DNA of 64,000 bases from Rhodoblastus sp963727035 (lineage in GTDB: Bacteria > Pseudomonadota > Alphaproteobacteria > Rhizobiales > Beijerinckiaceae), in contig CAVSEY010000029.1 of assembly GCA_963727035.1 (NCBI GenBank), positions 62,001 through 126,000 of the forward strand, in the 5' to 3' direction. Positions within the stretch are counted from its first letter, which is position 1; each line of letters begins with the position of its first letter. Position numbers and translations under genes: made by a program. Positions 8,474-17,888 of this stretch are shown here, piece by piece. The notes beneath the pieces are model-generated. The model searched no databases, was not told the origin of the DNA, and saw only the letters and a program-made list of their open reading frames with translations.

Positions 8474-8770
8474 CCTCTTCGCGCGCCGCAGTGCGGCGCC
8501 TTCATCTGGAAGCGCGCGAAAGGCTTCTTCCGCGCTGTTGCGAAGAGGATAGGTCCGCGGGAATCACGTTGCAACGCAGTAAAAAAGAAATATTTAGCAA
8601 ATTTTGGCATATAGATAGATAAATATTCTACATATTCAAAAGACGATGAGGCATAAAAGAGAAAAATGTGCTATTTTTTGTAAATTCACACCGCCGCGCC
8701 GGGACGTTTTCGTCGTTCAGATGCGAGCCGCGCCATGTTAGGAGGGAGCCGAACGAAAGGCGGGAAGGCG
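8474..8770. promoter_or_regulatory. AT-rich divergent promoter region between the cys operon and hpnA
   Basis: About 300 bp without a gene. The centre (about 8578-8690) is strongly AT-rich in a GC-rich genome, as expected for promoters and regulator sites of the two divergent operons. It contains a direct repeat ATATTC-TAC-ATATTC at 8623-8637 and two adjacent ATAGAT units at 8611-8620, possible binding sites for the regulator of sulfur assimilation. No riboswitch was recognised. The hpnA Shine-Dalgarno (GGGAAGGCG) is at its right end. Confidence 0.5.
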
Positions 8771-9772
8771 ATGAATCCGTCAGGCAAGGTGCTTGTGACC
8801 GGGGCGACCGGCTTTGTCGGCGCGGCGGTCGCGCGCGCGCTGATCGCGCGCGGCGAAAGGGTCACGCTGCTGGCGCGCAAGGAGTCGGCGCGCGGCAATA
8901 TCGAGGGACTGGACGCCGAGGTCGCGATCGGCGACCTGCGCGACGCCGCCTCCTTGCGCCGCGCCTTGAGCGGGGTCGAGCGGCTTTATCATGTCGCCGC
9001 CGATTACCGGATGTGGGCGCCGGACCCCCAGGAGATCATCGAGGCCAATCGCGTCGGGACCGCCAATATCATGACCGAGGCCTTGCGCGCCGGGGTCGGC
9101 CGCATCGTCTATTGCTCCTCGGTGGCGACGCTCAAGCTGCGCGATCATGGCCGCCCGGCGGACGAGACCTGGCCCGCCGCGCCGCATGAGGCGATCGGGG
9201 CCTACAAGAAAAGCAAGACCATCGCCGAAAGGCTGGTCGAGAAAATGGTGTCGGAGCAGGGCCTGCCGGCGGTGATCGTCAACCCGTCCACCCCGATCGG
9301 CCCGCGCGACATCAAGCCGACGCCGACGGGCCGGATCATCGTCGAAGCCGCGAACGGAAAAATGCCGGGCTATGTCGATACCGGGCTCAATCTCGTCCAT
9401 GTCGACGATGTCGCCGCCGGCCATCTCGCCGCCATGGACAGGGGCCGGATCGGCGAGCGTTACATTCTCGGCGGCCAGGACGTGCCGCTGGGGACAATGC
9501 TGGCCGAGATCGCAGCTCTGGCCGGGCGCCGGCCGCCGAAGCTGAAAATGCCGCGGGCGCCGTTGTTTCCGCTGGCCTATGCCGCCGAGGCTTTTGCGCG
9601 CGTCACCCGCAAGGAGCCCTTTATCACCGCCGACGCCCTGCGCATGGCGAAATATCGCATGTATTTCTCCTCCGCCAAGGCCGAGCGCGAGCTGGACTTT
9701 TCCGCGCGGCCCTACCGCCAGGCCCTGTCCGACGCGGTCGAATGGTTCCGCGAAAAGGGCATGGTCCGGTGA
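8771..9772 (+). CDS. hpnA: Hopanoid-associated sugar epimerase HpnA
   Basis: 333-residue extended short-chain dehydrogenase/reductase. The NAD-binding motif is VTGATGFVGAAVA at residues 8-20, and the catalytic region shows YCSSVATL and YKKSK, the YxxxK pair. Length and the ITADALRMAKYRMYFSS segment match HpnA of hopanoid gene clusters. It probably modifies a sugar for the hopanoid head group, but the exact substrate is not known. The start at 8771 follows GGGAAGGCG; a start at 8735 lacks a ribosome site. Its stop overlaps the GTG of hpnB. Confidence 0.9.
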   Translation: MNPSGKVLVTGATGFVGAAVARALIARGERVTLLARKESARGNIEGLDAEVAIGDLRDAASLRRALSGVERLYHVAADYRMWAPDPQEIIEANRVGTANIMTEALRAGVGRIVYCSSVATLKLRDHGRPADETWPAAPHEAIGAYKKSKTIAERLVEKMVSEQGLPAVIVNPSTPIGPRDIKPTPTGRIIVEAANGKMPGYVDTGLNLVHVDDVAAGHLAAMDRGRIGERYILGGQDVPLGTMLAEIAALAGRRPPKLKMPRAPLFPLAYAAEAFARVTRKEPFITADALRMAKYRMYFSSAKAERELDFSARPYRQALSDAVEWFREKGMVR

Positions 9773-10950
9773 GCTGGCTCGGCCTTGTGGTTCTGGCGAT
9801 CTGGCTGGTTCTGGTGTTCGGGCGCGGCGGCTTCTGGCGCTGCCGCGACCGCGACGACCGAGATGATCCACCGGCGCCGAGCGCATGGCCGCGGGTTGCG
9901 GCGATCGTTCCGGCCCGCGACGAGGCGGCGCTGATCGAGAAAAGCCTCGGCTCGCTGCTGGCCCAGGATTATCCGGGCGATTTTCGCGTCATTCTGGTGG
10001 ACGACCAGAGTTCTGACGCCACGGCGGACAGGGCGCGCGAGGCCGCCGCCGCCTCGCTCCATCCCGATCGCCTCACTGTTGTGGCCGGCGCGCCCTTGCC
10101 GGTTGGCTGGACCGGAAAGGTCTGGGCGATGGCGCAGGGTGAAATTTTCGCACGCAAGAATTTCGCCCCCGATTATCTGCTCTTCACCGACGCCGACATC
10201 TTTCACGCGCCGGAAAATCTGCGCGCCGTGGTCGCGCGGGCCGAGGCCGGTTCCTATGGCCTGGTTTCGCTGATGGCGACCTGGCGTTGCGAGAGCGCCG
10301 CGGAAAAATGGCTGATCCCCGCCTTCACTTATTTCTTCCAGCTGATCTACCCGTTCCGCTGGGTGTCGGACCCTCGCCGGAAAATCGCCGCCGCCGCCGG
10401 CAATCTGATGCTGGCGCGCGCCGACTTCTTGGAAAAGGCGGGCGGCGTCGCCGCGATCTCCAACGCCTTGATCGACGATTGCGCCTTTGGCGCCCTGATG
10501 AAAGGCGCAGGGCCGATCTGGCTCGGCCTGACCCAGCGCCTATACTCGCTGCGCGCCTATCCGCGTTTCGCCGACATTCATCGCATGGTGTCGCGCTCGG
10601 CTTTCGCGCAATTGCGCTTTTCCTATCCGCTGCTGGCGCTGACCAGCCTTGGCCTCGTCCTGACCTTTTTCGTTCCCGTGCTGCTCGCCTTTTTCGCCGA
10701 CGGCGCCGCGGCGCTGTTCGGGATCGCGGCTTATATCCTGATGAGCGTGAGCTTCGCGCCGATCCAGCGCTTTTACGGCCTTCCCCGCTGGCGGGCGGTG
10801 ACATTGCCGCTTATCGCCGCGCCCTATTTGTTCTATACGCTCGATTCCGCCTGGGGCTATAAACGCGGGCGCGGCGGCATGTGGAAGGGTCGCGCGCAGG
10901 CGCATCTGGCGCGGCAAGGGCGCGCGGAAATCGAGACGGAAAAGCCATGA
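9769..10950 (+). CDS. hpnB: Hopanoid-associated glycosyltransferase HpnB
   Basis: 393 residues, GT2 fold. An N-terminal membrane anchor (WLGLVVLAIWLVLVFG) precedes the GT-A domain with IVPARDEAALIEKSL, LVDDQSSD and the metal-binding FTDADIFH. C-terminal membrane helices follow at about residues 285-365. The start is taken as GTG 9769, which overlaps the hpnA stop (GTGA); longer readings run into hpnA. It is thought to act on hopanoid head groups at the inner membrane; the donor and acceptor are unknown. Its stop overlaps the hpnC ATG. Confidence 0.9.
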   Translation: MSWLGLVVLAIWLVLVFGRGGFWRCRDRDDRDDPPAPSAWPRVAAIVPARDEAALIEKSLGSLLAQDYPGDFRVILVDDQSSDATADRAREAAAASLHPDRLTVVAGAPLPVGWTGKVWAMAQGEIFARKNFAPDYLLFTDADIFHAPENLRAVVARAEAGSYGLVSLMATWRCESAAEKWLIPAFTYFFQLIYPFRWVSDPRRKIAAAAGNLMLARADFLEKAGGVAAISNALIDDCAFGALMKGAGPIWLGLTQRLYSLRAYPRFADIHRMVSRSAFAQLRFSYPLLALTSLGLVLTFFVPVLLAFFADGAAALFGIAAYILMSVSFAPIQRFYGLPRWRAVTLPLIAAPYLFYTLDSAWGYKRGRGGMWKGRAQAHLARQGRAEIETEKP

Positions 10951-11835
10951 GCGCCGCTGTGAAACAAGTCGAGCCTGCGCCGGTCACGGCGGAAAGCTTT
11001 CGCTCAGGGAAAAGCGGCGGCGACGAGAATTTTCCGGTCGCCTCGCTTCTGATCGCCGCGCCTTTGCGCCCCGTGATCCTCGCCTTTTACGATTTCGTGC
11101 GCGCGGGCGACGATGTCGCCGACAACCCGGATCTTGCGCCCGACCGCAAACATGCGCTTCTCGACCAGCTCGACCGCAGCCTGATCGGCGCAAGCGACGC
11201 CGAACCGCTCGGCGTGAAATTGCGCGCAAGACTTGGCGAGCGCGGCCTCACCGATCGCCACGCCCGCGACCTGCTCGACGCCTTCCGCCGCGATGTGGAC
11301 AAGAACCGCACCGCCAACTGGGAAGACTTGATCGATTATTGCCGGCTTTCGGCCATGCCGGTCGGGCGTTTCCTGCTCGACGTCCATGGCGAGAGCCGCG
11401 ACCTGTGGCCGGCGTCCGACGCGATCTGCGCCGCGCTGCAGATCAACAATCATTTGCAGGACTGCGGCAAGGATTTCCGTGCTTTGGACCGCGTTTACGT
11501 GCCGCAGGACGCGCTGGAGGCGGCGGGGGCGCGGGTGGACGATCTGGGCGCGGCAAAAGCGACGCCGCACTTGCGCGCCTGCCTGCGCGGCCTCGCCGTC
11601 AGAAATCGCGCGCTGCTGCGAAGAGGGCATGAGCCTGCCGCATGACATCAAGAATTTGCGCCTGGGCATGGAGATCGCGGTGATCCTGCGCCACGCCTTC
11701 CGCATCGCCGATCTCCTGATCGCGCGCGACCCGCTCAGCGAGAATGTGAAGCTTTCCAAAAGCGAAATGTTTTTGGGCGCCATGACCGCCGCCGTGGGCG
11801 AAGCTTTCGGACGTTTGAAGGGGAGGGCGGCATGA
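10947..11835 (+). CDS. hpnC: Squalene synthase HpnC (hydroxysqualene synthase), frameshifted
   Basis: Trans-isoprenyl diphosphate synthase family. The N-terminal part has NFPVASLLI, the aspartate-rich RAGDDVADN and LQDCGKDF. The frame breaks near 11620: one frame stops at 11645, while the expected C-terminus (MSLPHDIKNLRLGMEIA..., VKLSKSEM) continues in another frame to 11835. Adding one CG at TGCG|AAGAG restores about 296 residues. In the HpnC/HpnD/HpnE route, HpnC converts presqualene diphosphate to hydroxysqualene. The ATG overlaps the hpnB stop and the corrected stop overlaps the hpnD ATG, which itself supports the corrected reading. Confidence 0.88.
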
Positions 11836-12671
11836 CGGCTGCGCTCGATCTCTCCGCCGAACGCGCCCGCGAGCGTGCGCGGAAAAGCTCGTTCTATCGC
11901 GCCATGGCGATCCTGCCGCGGGAAAAACGCGACGCCATGTTCGAGATCTATTCCTTCTGCCGCGCGGTGGACGACATCGCCGACGAAGGCGGCGACAGGC
12001 GAACGAAAAAGGCCGGGCTCGACGCCTGGCGGCGCGCCATCGACGCGCTTTACGCGGGCGACAAGCCGGGGCTCGCGGCCGGGCTTGCCGCGCCCCTGCG
12101 CCGCTTCGGTTTTTCGCGCGAGGATTTCCAGGCCGTGATCGACGGCATGGAAATGGATGTCGACACCGACATTGTCGCGCCGAGCGCCGCGACGCTCGAC
12201 CTTTATTGCGACCGGGTGGCGAGCGCGGTCGGGCGCCTGTCGGTGCGCGTCTTCGGCCTGCCGGAACAAGAGGGGATTGCTCTGGCCTATCACCTCGGCC
12301 GCGCGCTTCAGCTCACCAATATCCTGCGCGACATCGACGAGGACGCTGAGATCGGCCGACTCTATCTGCCGCGCGAAAATCTCGCGGCCGCCGGCATATC
12401 CGACCCGACCCCGGAAAAGGTCGCGGGCCTCGACGATCTCGACGCCGTCTGCCGGCCTTTGCTGCTTGAGGCCAAGGCGCATTTCGACGCCGCCAACGAG
12501 ATCATGGCGTCACAGTCGCGCGAAAAAATTCGCGCGCCGAAAATCATGAGCCTCGCCTATGGCGCGATCTGGCGGCGGCTCGACGCGCGCGGCTTCAAGA
12601 AGCCGCGCAAAAAAATCAGCACGCCGAAAATCGCCTTGATCGGCGCGATCCTGCGTTACGGATTCTTGTGA
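11832..12671 (+). CDS. hpnD: Presqualene diphosphate synthase HpnD
   Basis: 279 residues, squalene/phytoene synthase family. First aspartate-rich motif AVDDIADEGG near residue 45, second LRDIDEDAEIGRLYLP near residue 164, with YCDRVASAVGRLSVRVFG between them. It condenses two farnesyl diphosphates to presqualene diphosphate, supplying HpnC and HpnE. The start overlaps the end of hpnC (ATGA) and its stop overlaps the hpnE start. Confidence 0.94.
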   Translation: MTAALDLSAERARERARKSSFYRAMAILPREKRDAMFEIYSFCRAVDDIADEGGDRRTKKAGLDAWRRAIDALYAGDKPGLAAGLAAPLRRFGFSREDFQAVIDGMEMDVDTDIVAPSAATLDLYCDRVASAVGRLSVRVFGLPEQEGIALAYHLGRALQLTNILRDIDEDAEIGRLYLPRENLAAAGISDPTPEKVAGLDDLDAVCRPLLLEAKAHFDAANEIMASQSREKIRAPKIMSLAYGAIWRRLDARGFKKPRKKISTPKIALIGAILRYGFL

Positions 12672-13924
12672 TGGCGCGGGTTCACATCATCGGCGCCGGG
12701 CTTGCCGGCCTTTCGGCGGCGGTGGAGCTTGCGGGCGACCAAGGGGCGGCGCATTACGAGGTCGCGCTGTATGAGGCCGCGCCGCAGGCGGGCGGGCGTT
12801 GCCGCTCCTATTTCGACGCCAGCCTCAACATGACGATCGACAACGGCAACCACCTGCTGCTGTCGGGCAACCACGCCGCCTTGGCTTATGCGAAGAAGAT
12901 CGGTGCAGAGAGCAGGCTGGCGGGGCCGGACGAAGCCTCTTTCGATTTCTGCGATCTGGCGCGGGGCAAGCGCTGGAAATTGCGGCCCAACGCCGGAAAA
13001 TTCCCGTGGTGGATTCTTGCGCCCGACCGCCGCGCGCCGAATAGTGCGGGCCTCGATTACCTTGCTTTGGTCAAGCTGCTGTTTGCGCGGCCCGACCAGA
13101 CCTTGCGGCCGTTCCTGGGGACAGGCGAGATCGCTCGCAATTTATGGGATCCTCTGTTCGTTTCGGCGCTGAACACCGATCCGGCGCAAGCTTCCGCCGC
13201 GCTCGCCGGCGCGATTGTCCGCGAAACTTTCGCACAAGGCGGCGCGGCCTGCCGGCCTTTGGTCGCGGTCGATGGCTTGTCGGCCGCCTTTGTCGATCCG
13301 GCGCTGGATTTTTTGCGCGGCAAAGGCGCGGTAATCCGTTTCGGCGCCGGTTTGCGCAGCATCGAATTCGAAGGGGATCGCGCCGCGGCGCTCGATTTCG
13401 GCGAGGAAAGAATCGCGCTGGCGGAGGGTGAAAAAATCGTGCTGGCGGTGACGTCGCCGGTCGCGGCCGCGCTGCTGCCGGGCCTTGCGGCGCCCGATGA
13501 ATTCCGCGCCATCGTCAACGCCCATTTCGCTTTTCCGGCGCCGAAAAACCTGCCGCTGCTGACCGGCGTCATCGGCGGGGCGACGGAATGGCTGTTTTGC
13601 TTTCACGACCGCCTGTCGGTGACGATCAGCGCGGCGGAACGTTTCTTGGCGACGCCGCGCGAAGAACTGGCGCAAAAAATCTGGGCCGAGGTTCAGGCGG
13701 TGGCGGGTTTTTCCGCGCCCTTGCCGGCCTGGCAGATCATCAAGGAAAAGCGCGCGACCTTCGCCGCGACCCCGGCGCAGGATTCCTTGCGGCCGGGCGC
13801 CGAAACCCAATGGCGCAATCTTGTCCTCGCCGGCGACTGGACGCAAACCGGCCTGCCCGCGACCATCGAAGGCGCGGTGCGTTCGGGGGTGAAGGCGGCG
13901 GGATTATGCGCCGGCGCTTCGTGA
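12668..13924 (+). CDS. hpnE: Squalene-forming FAD oxidoreductase HpnE
   Basis: 418-residue flavoprotein. The N-terminal dinucleotide-binding motif is HIIGAGLAGLSAAVEL with the downstream Glu and AGGRCRSY typical of the amine-oxidase/phytoene-desaturase superfamily; the C-terminal FAD motif is LAGDWTQTGLPATIEGAVRS. It reduces hydroxysqualene to squalene. Start is GTG 12668 or ATG 12671, both overlapping the hpnD stop. This is the last gene of the overlapping hpn run; squalene-hopene cyclase is not adjacent. Confidence 0.92.
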   Translation: MMARVHIIGAGLAGLSAAVELAGDQGAAHYEVALYEAAPQAGGRCRSYFDASLNMTIDNGNHLLLSGNHAALAYAKKIGAESRLAGPDEASFDFCDLARGKRWKLRPNAGKFPWWILAPDRRAPNSAGLDYLALVKLLFARPDQTLRPFLGTGEIARNLWDPLFVSALNTDPAQASAALAGAIVRETFAQGGAACRPLVAVDGLSAAFVDPALDFLRGKGAVIRFGAGLRSIEFEGDRAAALDFGEERIALAEGEKIVLAVTSPVAAALLPGLAAPDEFRAIVNAHFAFPAPKNLPLLTGVIGGATEWLFCFHDRLSVTISAAERFLATPREELAQKIWAEVQAVAGFSAPLPAWQIIKEKRATFAATPAQDSLRPGAETQWRNLVLAGDWTQTGLPATIEGAVRSGVKAAGLCAGAS

Positions 13925-14008
13925 AGCCTTCGCCGAAATCACGCGAAATGATGTAACCTCGCCGCCGACTTGCGCGTATCCTCTGCGACTGGTTTTCAGG
14001 GGGAACCG

Positions 14009-15848
14009 ATGAAGCTTCGGCATATGCTCCTTTTCGCCTTGCTGTGGTCGCCCGGCCTGACGCAGGCGGCAGACGTCCGCTTTGTCGTTCCGGCGGGTTT
14101 TGGCGACGATCCTTTCGTGCGGAATTTTCTCGCCAGCAAGGCGCTTGCGGGCGCCGGGCTGACGATTGAGCAGGAGCCGGTTGCGAACGGCGCCGACGCT
14201 TTGGCCGCATTGAAGCGCGGCGGGGCCGATCTCGGCGTGTTCGCGATTGGCGATCAGGACCGCGACGCGCTTGATGCGCAGGGCGCCGAGGCGCAAATCC
14301 TCAGCCGCCCCTATCTTTTCAAGTCGGCCAGGGAAGTGTTTCTGATGCAGGACACTTTTCTTGGCGCGGCCGCCACCGCCGACGCCGGGCGCGCGGGCCT
14401 GTTCCCGCTCAAACTCTATTCCCATGCGATCGATTATCTGCTGACGGCGGCGCCCGTGCGCACGAGCGAGGATTTCGACCGCTTGCGGATGGCGCCGCCG
14501 ACCCGCGCCATGGACGCGATGAAGGCGAGCAAGGAAAACGCCGTTGAGGTGCGCCTTGACGACAAGTCGCTCGCTTTGGCGAAGGATTTTCCCGGAAAAC
14601 TTTACCTCACCGTCGGCAAGCCCGAGACCGGCCTGCTCGCGGCCGCGCCGGCCTTCTGGACGCAGCGCAGCGAAGCCGAGAAAAACGCGATTGCGGCCGC
14701 CGCGGATCAGGCGCGCGCGGCGGCCAACGCCGAATTGGTTGCTCGGGAAGAGGCGTTCCGCGGCCTGCCCAATGTCGAGGTCAACCGCCTCGACCACGAG
14801 TCCCAGATGCGCATGGCGATGCATGCGCCCGGGGGCGAGGACGCGATGAAGCGCGACATGATGCTGTGGCGCAAGGCCGAGGTCGAAGCCCATGGCCAGC
14901 CGGCGCCCGCGCCGCCTGCCGCGCCCATGCCGAAAATGGCGATGAATTCGCCGGTCTTCTTCGCCACCGACCGCGACGACGAGGGCGGCGCGGATTATGC
15001 GAACCGCTTCGGCGCGCGCCGGCTCGACCCCGCGCAACTGACCTGCGGCTTTCTGGGCGCGCCGGCGCGGCGGGCGCCGCCGCCGCCTTTGCCGCCGGCG
15101 CCGAAAAATCTCGCCAGGGGCCTGGACGATTGCGCGCAAAAGATCGTCGCCGCGACGCGCGCGGCGGGCGCCGCGAAAATCCTCGTCCTCGTCCACGGCT
15201 TCAACACCTCGTTCAGCGCCGTTGCGCAACGGGCTCTGGAGCTGGGCGCCGAACTCGATTACGCCGGGACGATTCTGGCCTGGAGCTGGCCCTCGGAGGG
15301 CTCCGCCTTCAGCTATCCCTATGACGAGGATTCCAACGCCTGGAGCGAGCCGCATCTGGCCGATCTGGTGATCCAGGATCGCGGCGCTGGCGCCGGACCT
15401 TCAGATCGATTTTGTCGCCCACAGCATGGGCAATCGCATCCTGTTGCAGATGTTGCGCGATTTCGCGCTGGAAAAGGCGAATTTGCGCATCGGCGTCGCC
15501 GTTTTCGCCGCGCCCGACGTGTCGCAGGACGTTTTTCGCCAGCAATTGCGGCAGGTTCAGCAGATCGGCGCCCTGCGCACGCTCTATGCGTCGGAATATG
15601 ACCGGGCGATCGAAATTTCCGAGAGCTATCACAGCGCGCCGCGCGCCGGCAGCGGCGGCGCCGCCATTCTGGTCGCGGGCGGAATCAAATCCGTCGATGC
15701 GCGGCTGTCAGGACATTCCTATGTGTTCGACGAGCCCAAGGCGATGCGCGATTTCAAGGAGATCGTGAATCGGGAAATCAAGGCGCCGCAGCGCGGCCTG
15801 CCCGAGCGCGAAAAGGCCGGCGCCGCCTATTGGCTGATCGAGCCCTGA
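14009..15848 (+). CDS. Exported fusion: TRAP (DctP)-like binding domain plus DUF900 alpha/beta hydrolase, frameshifted
   Basis: After restoring one CG at about 15380-15383 the protein has about 613 residues. Residues 1-21 are a signal peptide (LLFALLWSPGLTQA). Residues about 22-275 resemble a DctP-type solute-binding protein, best seen in the FWTQRSEAEKNAIAAAADQA helix region. After a Pro/Ala linker comes a DUF900-type hydrolase: SPVFFATDRD opening, LVHGFNTSF oxyanion region, nucleophile in AHSMGNR and a late His in SGHSYVFDEP. The frame break lies between NAWSEPHLADLVIQD and the DFVAHSMGN strand. A secreted esterase- or lipase-like enzyme is likely; the pairing with a binding domain is unusual. 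The start ATG 14009 follows GGGGGAACC. Confidence 0.72.
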
Positions 15849-16202
15849 CATTTGCAAGCTCAAACTGTCTGCGAACATCGGCGCGCGTTGGATCGATGGG
15901 CGGAGGTCAACTCAAATTGGAAATCAATGCGTGGCGCTATCGGCTCTTGTCGGCGGGTAGCGGCCCTTCGTCATGACGCGGAACGGGCCGAAATCGCATC
16001 TTAACTGACGCCCTTCAATCCGAGCCGTCATCAATCTTGCATTTGATCGAGAATTGCGCGAGCCGAATCGTAGGTATGAGTATATTCCGAACCTGTGCAC
16101 GCGGTCCTGGGCCAGTTAAATTTCGAGACTGAGAGATTTGGCTCCGATTTTGCGCCCGGTCGCGTGCCGATACAAGCGGGCCTGTGTACGGAGATTCCTA
16201 TC
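15849..16202. other. Gene-free stretch of lower GC
   Basis: About 350 bp with no reading frame that looks coding. GC is visibly lower than in the surroundings. No hairpin terminator, tRNA or insertion sequence end was recognised. A weak inverted match, CGGCCCTTCGTCATG and CATGACGC..., is not convincing. The last 20 bp contain the ribosome-binding site of the small gene at 16203. Confidence 0.35.
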
Positions 16203-16532
16203 ATGACGCCCGAGTTTCTCGCCGAACTCGAAGGAATATCGAACACGCTGGCGAATATGGCCGTTCGTGTCGCTGAACTTCGCGACGCGGCATATTCCGA
16301 ATACGACACCCATTCCGAAGTTGAAACTTCGCCATGGTTCAAAGTTGCGCAACGTCTGTCCATTGTCGAACAGACATACTACATAATCGGAACTCTTCTC
16401 GAAGATGCCAGCATAGCAGGCCGTAGTGCTTATGCCTCTTCAGAGAGCGGCGGCAACGTCGTGCAAATTCGACAAAAAAGAGAGCAACATATTCTGTCGA
16501 CGAATAAGGGGGGCGGCCTCACGCCTCTTTGA
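16203..16532 (+). CDS. Small hypothetical protein in a low-GC patch
   Basis: 109 residues, starting MTPEFLAELEGISNTLANMA with GGAG about ten bases upstream. The sequence is helical and amphipathic, with no Cys clusters, signal peptide or known domain. Codon third positions are less GC-rich than in neighbouring genes, which together with the 350 bp gene-free flank suggests later acquisition. A GTG at 16095 would add 36 residues that look non-coding. It may be real or spurious; no homologue is recognised. Confidence 0.45.
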   Translation: MTPEFLAELEGISNTLANMAVRVAELRDAAYSEYDTHSEVETSPWFKVAQRLSIVEQTYYIIGTLLEDASIAGRSAYASSESGGNVVQIRQKREQHILSTNKGGGLTPL

Positions 16533-16649
16533 CTTTGCCCGACGTAGAATCTGAATTTCCGCTTCGAGCCGTAAGTTGCCGATCATGTGACAGCATCTTT
16601 TGCGCAAGCACGCCTTTCATGCTTGCGAAACAAGCTCTGGCATTCCCCC

Positions 16650-17639
16650 CTACCGCCGGCACAGCGGCAAAGGCTGCGGCGGCGCGGGCGGGTGGTCGCG
16701 TTCATAGCGCGCGAGGATCGGACCGAGGACACCCTGCGGCCAGTATTTCGGCGCGTGGATCTGTCTGAGGCAGAAAGCGTTCCAGTACAGGCCCGCGCTT
16801 GCCGGCGAGCGGCCGGCTTTCGTCGCTCGCGCCACCGCGTCGATGTCCTCCAATTCGGGATAGATGTAGAGCGTGGTCGGATCGTCCTTCATGATCGGAA
16901 TGACGACGCCGGCGTCCTCCGGCGACCAGGAGGTGCAGCCGTTGCTGCGGCCCCCGGCGTAGAACACCAGATTGCCGAAGGGCGCATAGCCGTCGCTGTC
17001 GGCATGGGGATCGCCCGGCGCCTTGCGCCGGCACATGTTTCGCAGCAGTTCGGCGGCATGGCCGCCGATCACGCGCTCGCGCGCATTGGCCGCGTCGCCC
17101 TCGCCGTCGAACTGCACGAAGGAGCGGTAGAGGGCCGCATGATGGGCGGAGGCGACGGGATAATAGCCCTTGAACGAGGTCTTGATCTCGCGGGTGATAT
17201 AGGGGCCGCCGGTGGTGAGCTTGGAATCCTCGGCATTGCCGAAATTCCTGGCGCAAACGCGGCCGTTTTCGAAATCGGCGAGGCCCTTCAGGTCGCGCCC
17301 GCCGCCGTGGCCGGCGGGAATGGCGCGAAAAACCTGCCGGCTTTCGCAGATCACATAGAAACGCCGCCCGAGAGCGCCGTGGCCAAGATCATTGGGGCGG
17401 GTCGCGTCCATGGCGAAATAGCAGGGATTGCGAATCTCGCCCGCGCGCAATTTATGGAAATAGAGCGCCCGCGCGCGGCGCAGCACCACCGGCGCGATCT
17501 GGCCCTCGCCCTCGCCGACATGGCTTTTGAGCCAGGACGGCAAGTCCGGAGCTTGCGCGGCGGCGATTTCTGGCGCCGCCGACAGTATGGCGGCGGCGAA
17601 AAGGCCGAAAAGGCGGGGAAGGATGTTTCTCGACCGCAC
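16650..17639 (-). CDS. Exported murein L,D-transpeptidase-like protein (YkuD_2 type)
   Basis: 329 residues with a signal peptide (LPRLFGLFAAAILSAAPEIAAA). The central region resembles the YkuD_2 family: YFAMDATRPNDLGHGALGRRFYVI opening strand, TTGGPYITREI, the NARERVIGGHAAELL helix and the GGRSNGCTSWSPEDA active-site loop, where the Cys of NGC takes the nucleophile position and H of GGH is the upstream His. It would act on periplasmic peptidoglycan. Compared with classical members the active-site loop is somewhat diverged, so activity is an inference. It stands alone; about 190-250 bp separate it from the divergent DksA-like gene. Confidence 0.68.
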   Translation of the reverse strand: MRSRNILPRLFGLFAAAILSAAPEIAAAQAPDLPSWLKSHVGEGEGQIAPVVLRRARALYFHKLRAGEIRNPCYFAMDATRPNDLGHGALGRRFYVICESRQVFRAIPAGHGGGRDLKGLADFENGRVCARNFGNAEDSKLTTGGPYITREIKTSFKGYYPVASAHHAALYRSFVQFDGEGDAANARERVIGGHAAELLRNMCRRKAPGDPHADSDGYAPFGNLVFYAGGRSNGCTSWSPEDAGVVIPIMKDDPTTLYIYPELEDIDAVARATKAGRSPASAGLYWNAFCLRQIHAPKYWPQGVLGPILARYERDHPPAPPQPLPLCRR

Positions 17640-17888
17640 CGGATCAACGCTCCTGTCGAAGGTTTGCGCCGATCATGCGGCGCCGCCGTAAACAATCGAT
17701 CAAAATTTCCAAAATCGGCGTAATCATGACCGATCGCGCTGTCCATCTCCAGCGCCAATTCGCGGCGGCCGTGGACCAGGCCCCAAAACACGTTTGCATC
17801 TGCCGCGCGCAAGTCTAATCTGTCCACGATGAGCGCGAGCTTCACTGACCAGAATCGCGGGCGCGCGATTGCCTTGGACCGATCGAAT

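Noticed and set aside
16031..16363. Minus-strand frame opposite the small low-GC gene.
   Set aside because: No ribosome-binding site and Ser/Arg-rich composition; the plus-strand frame at 16203 has a better start and protein-like sequence.
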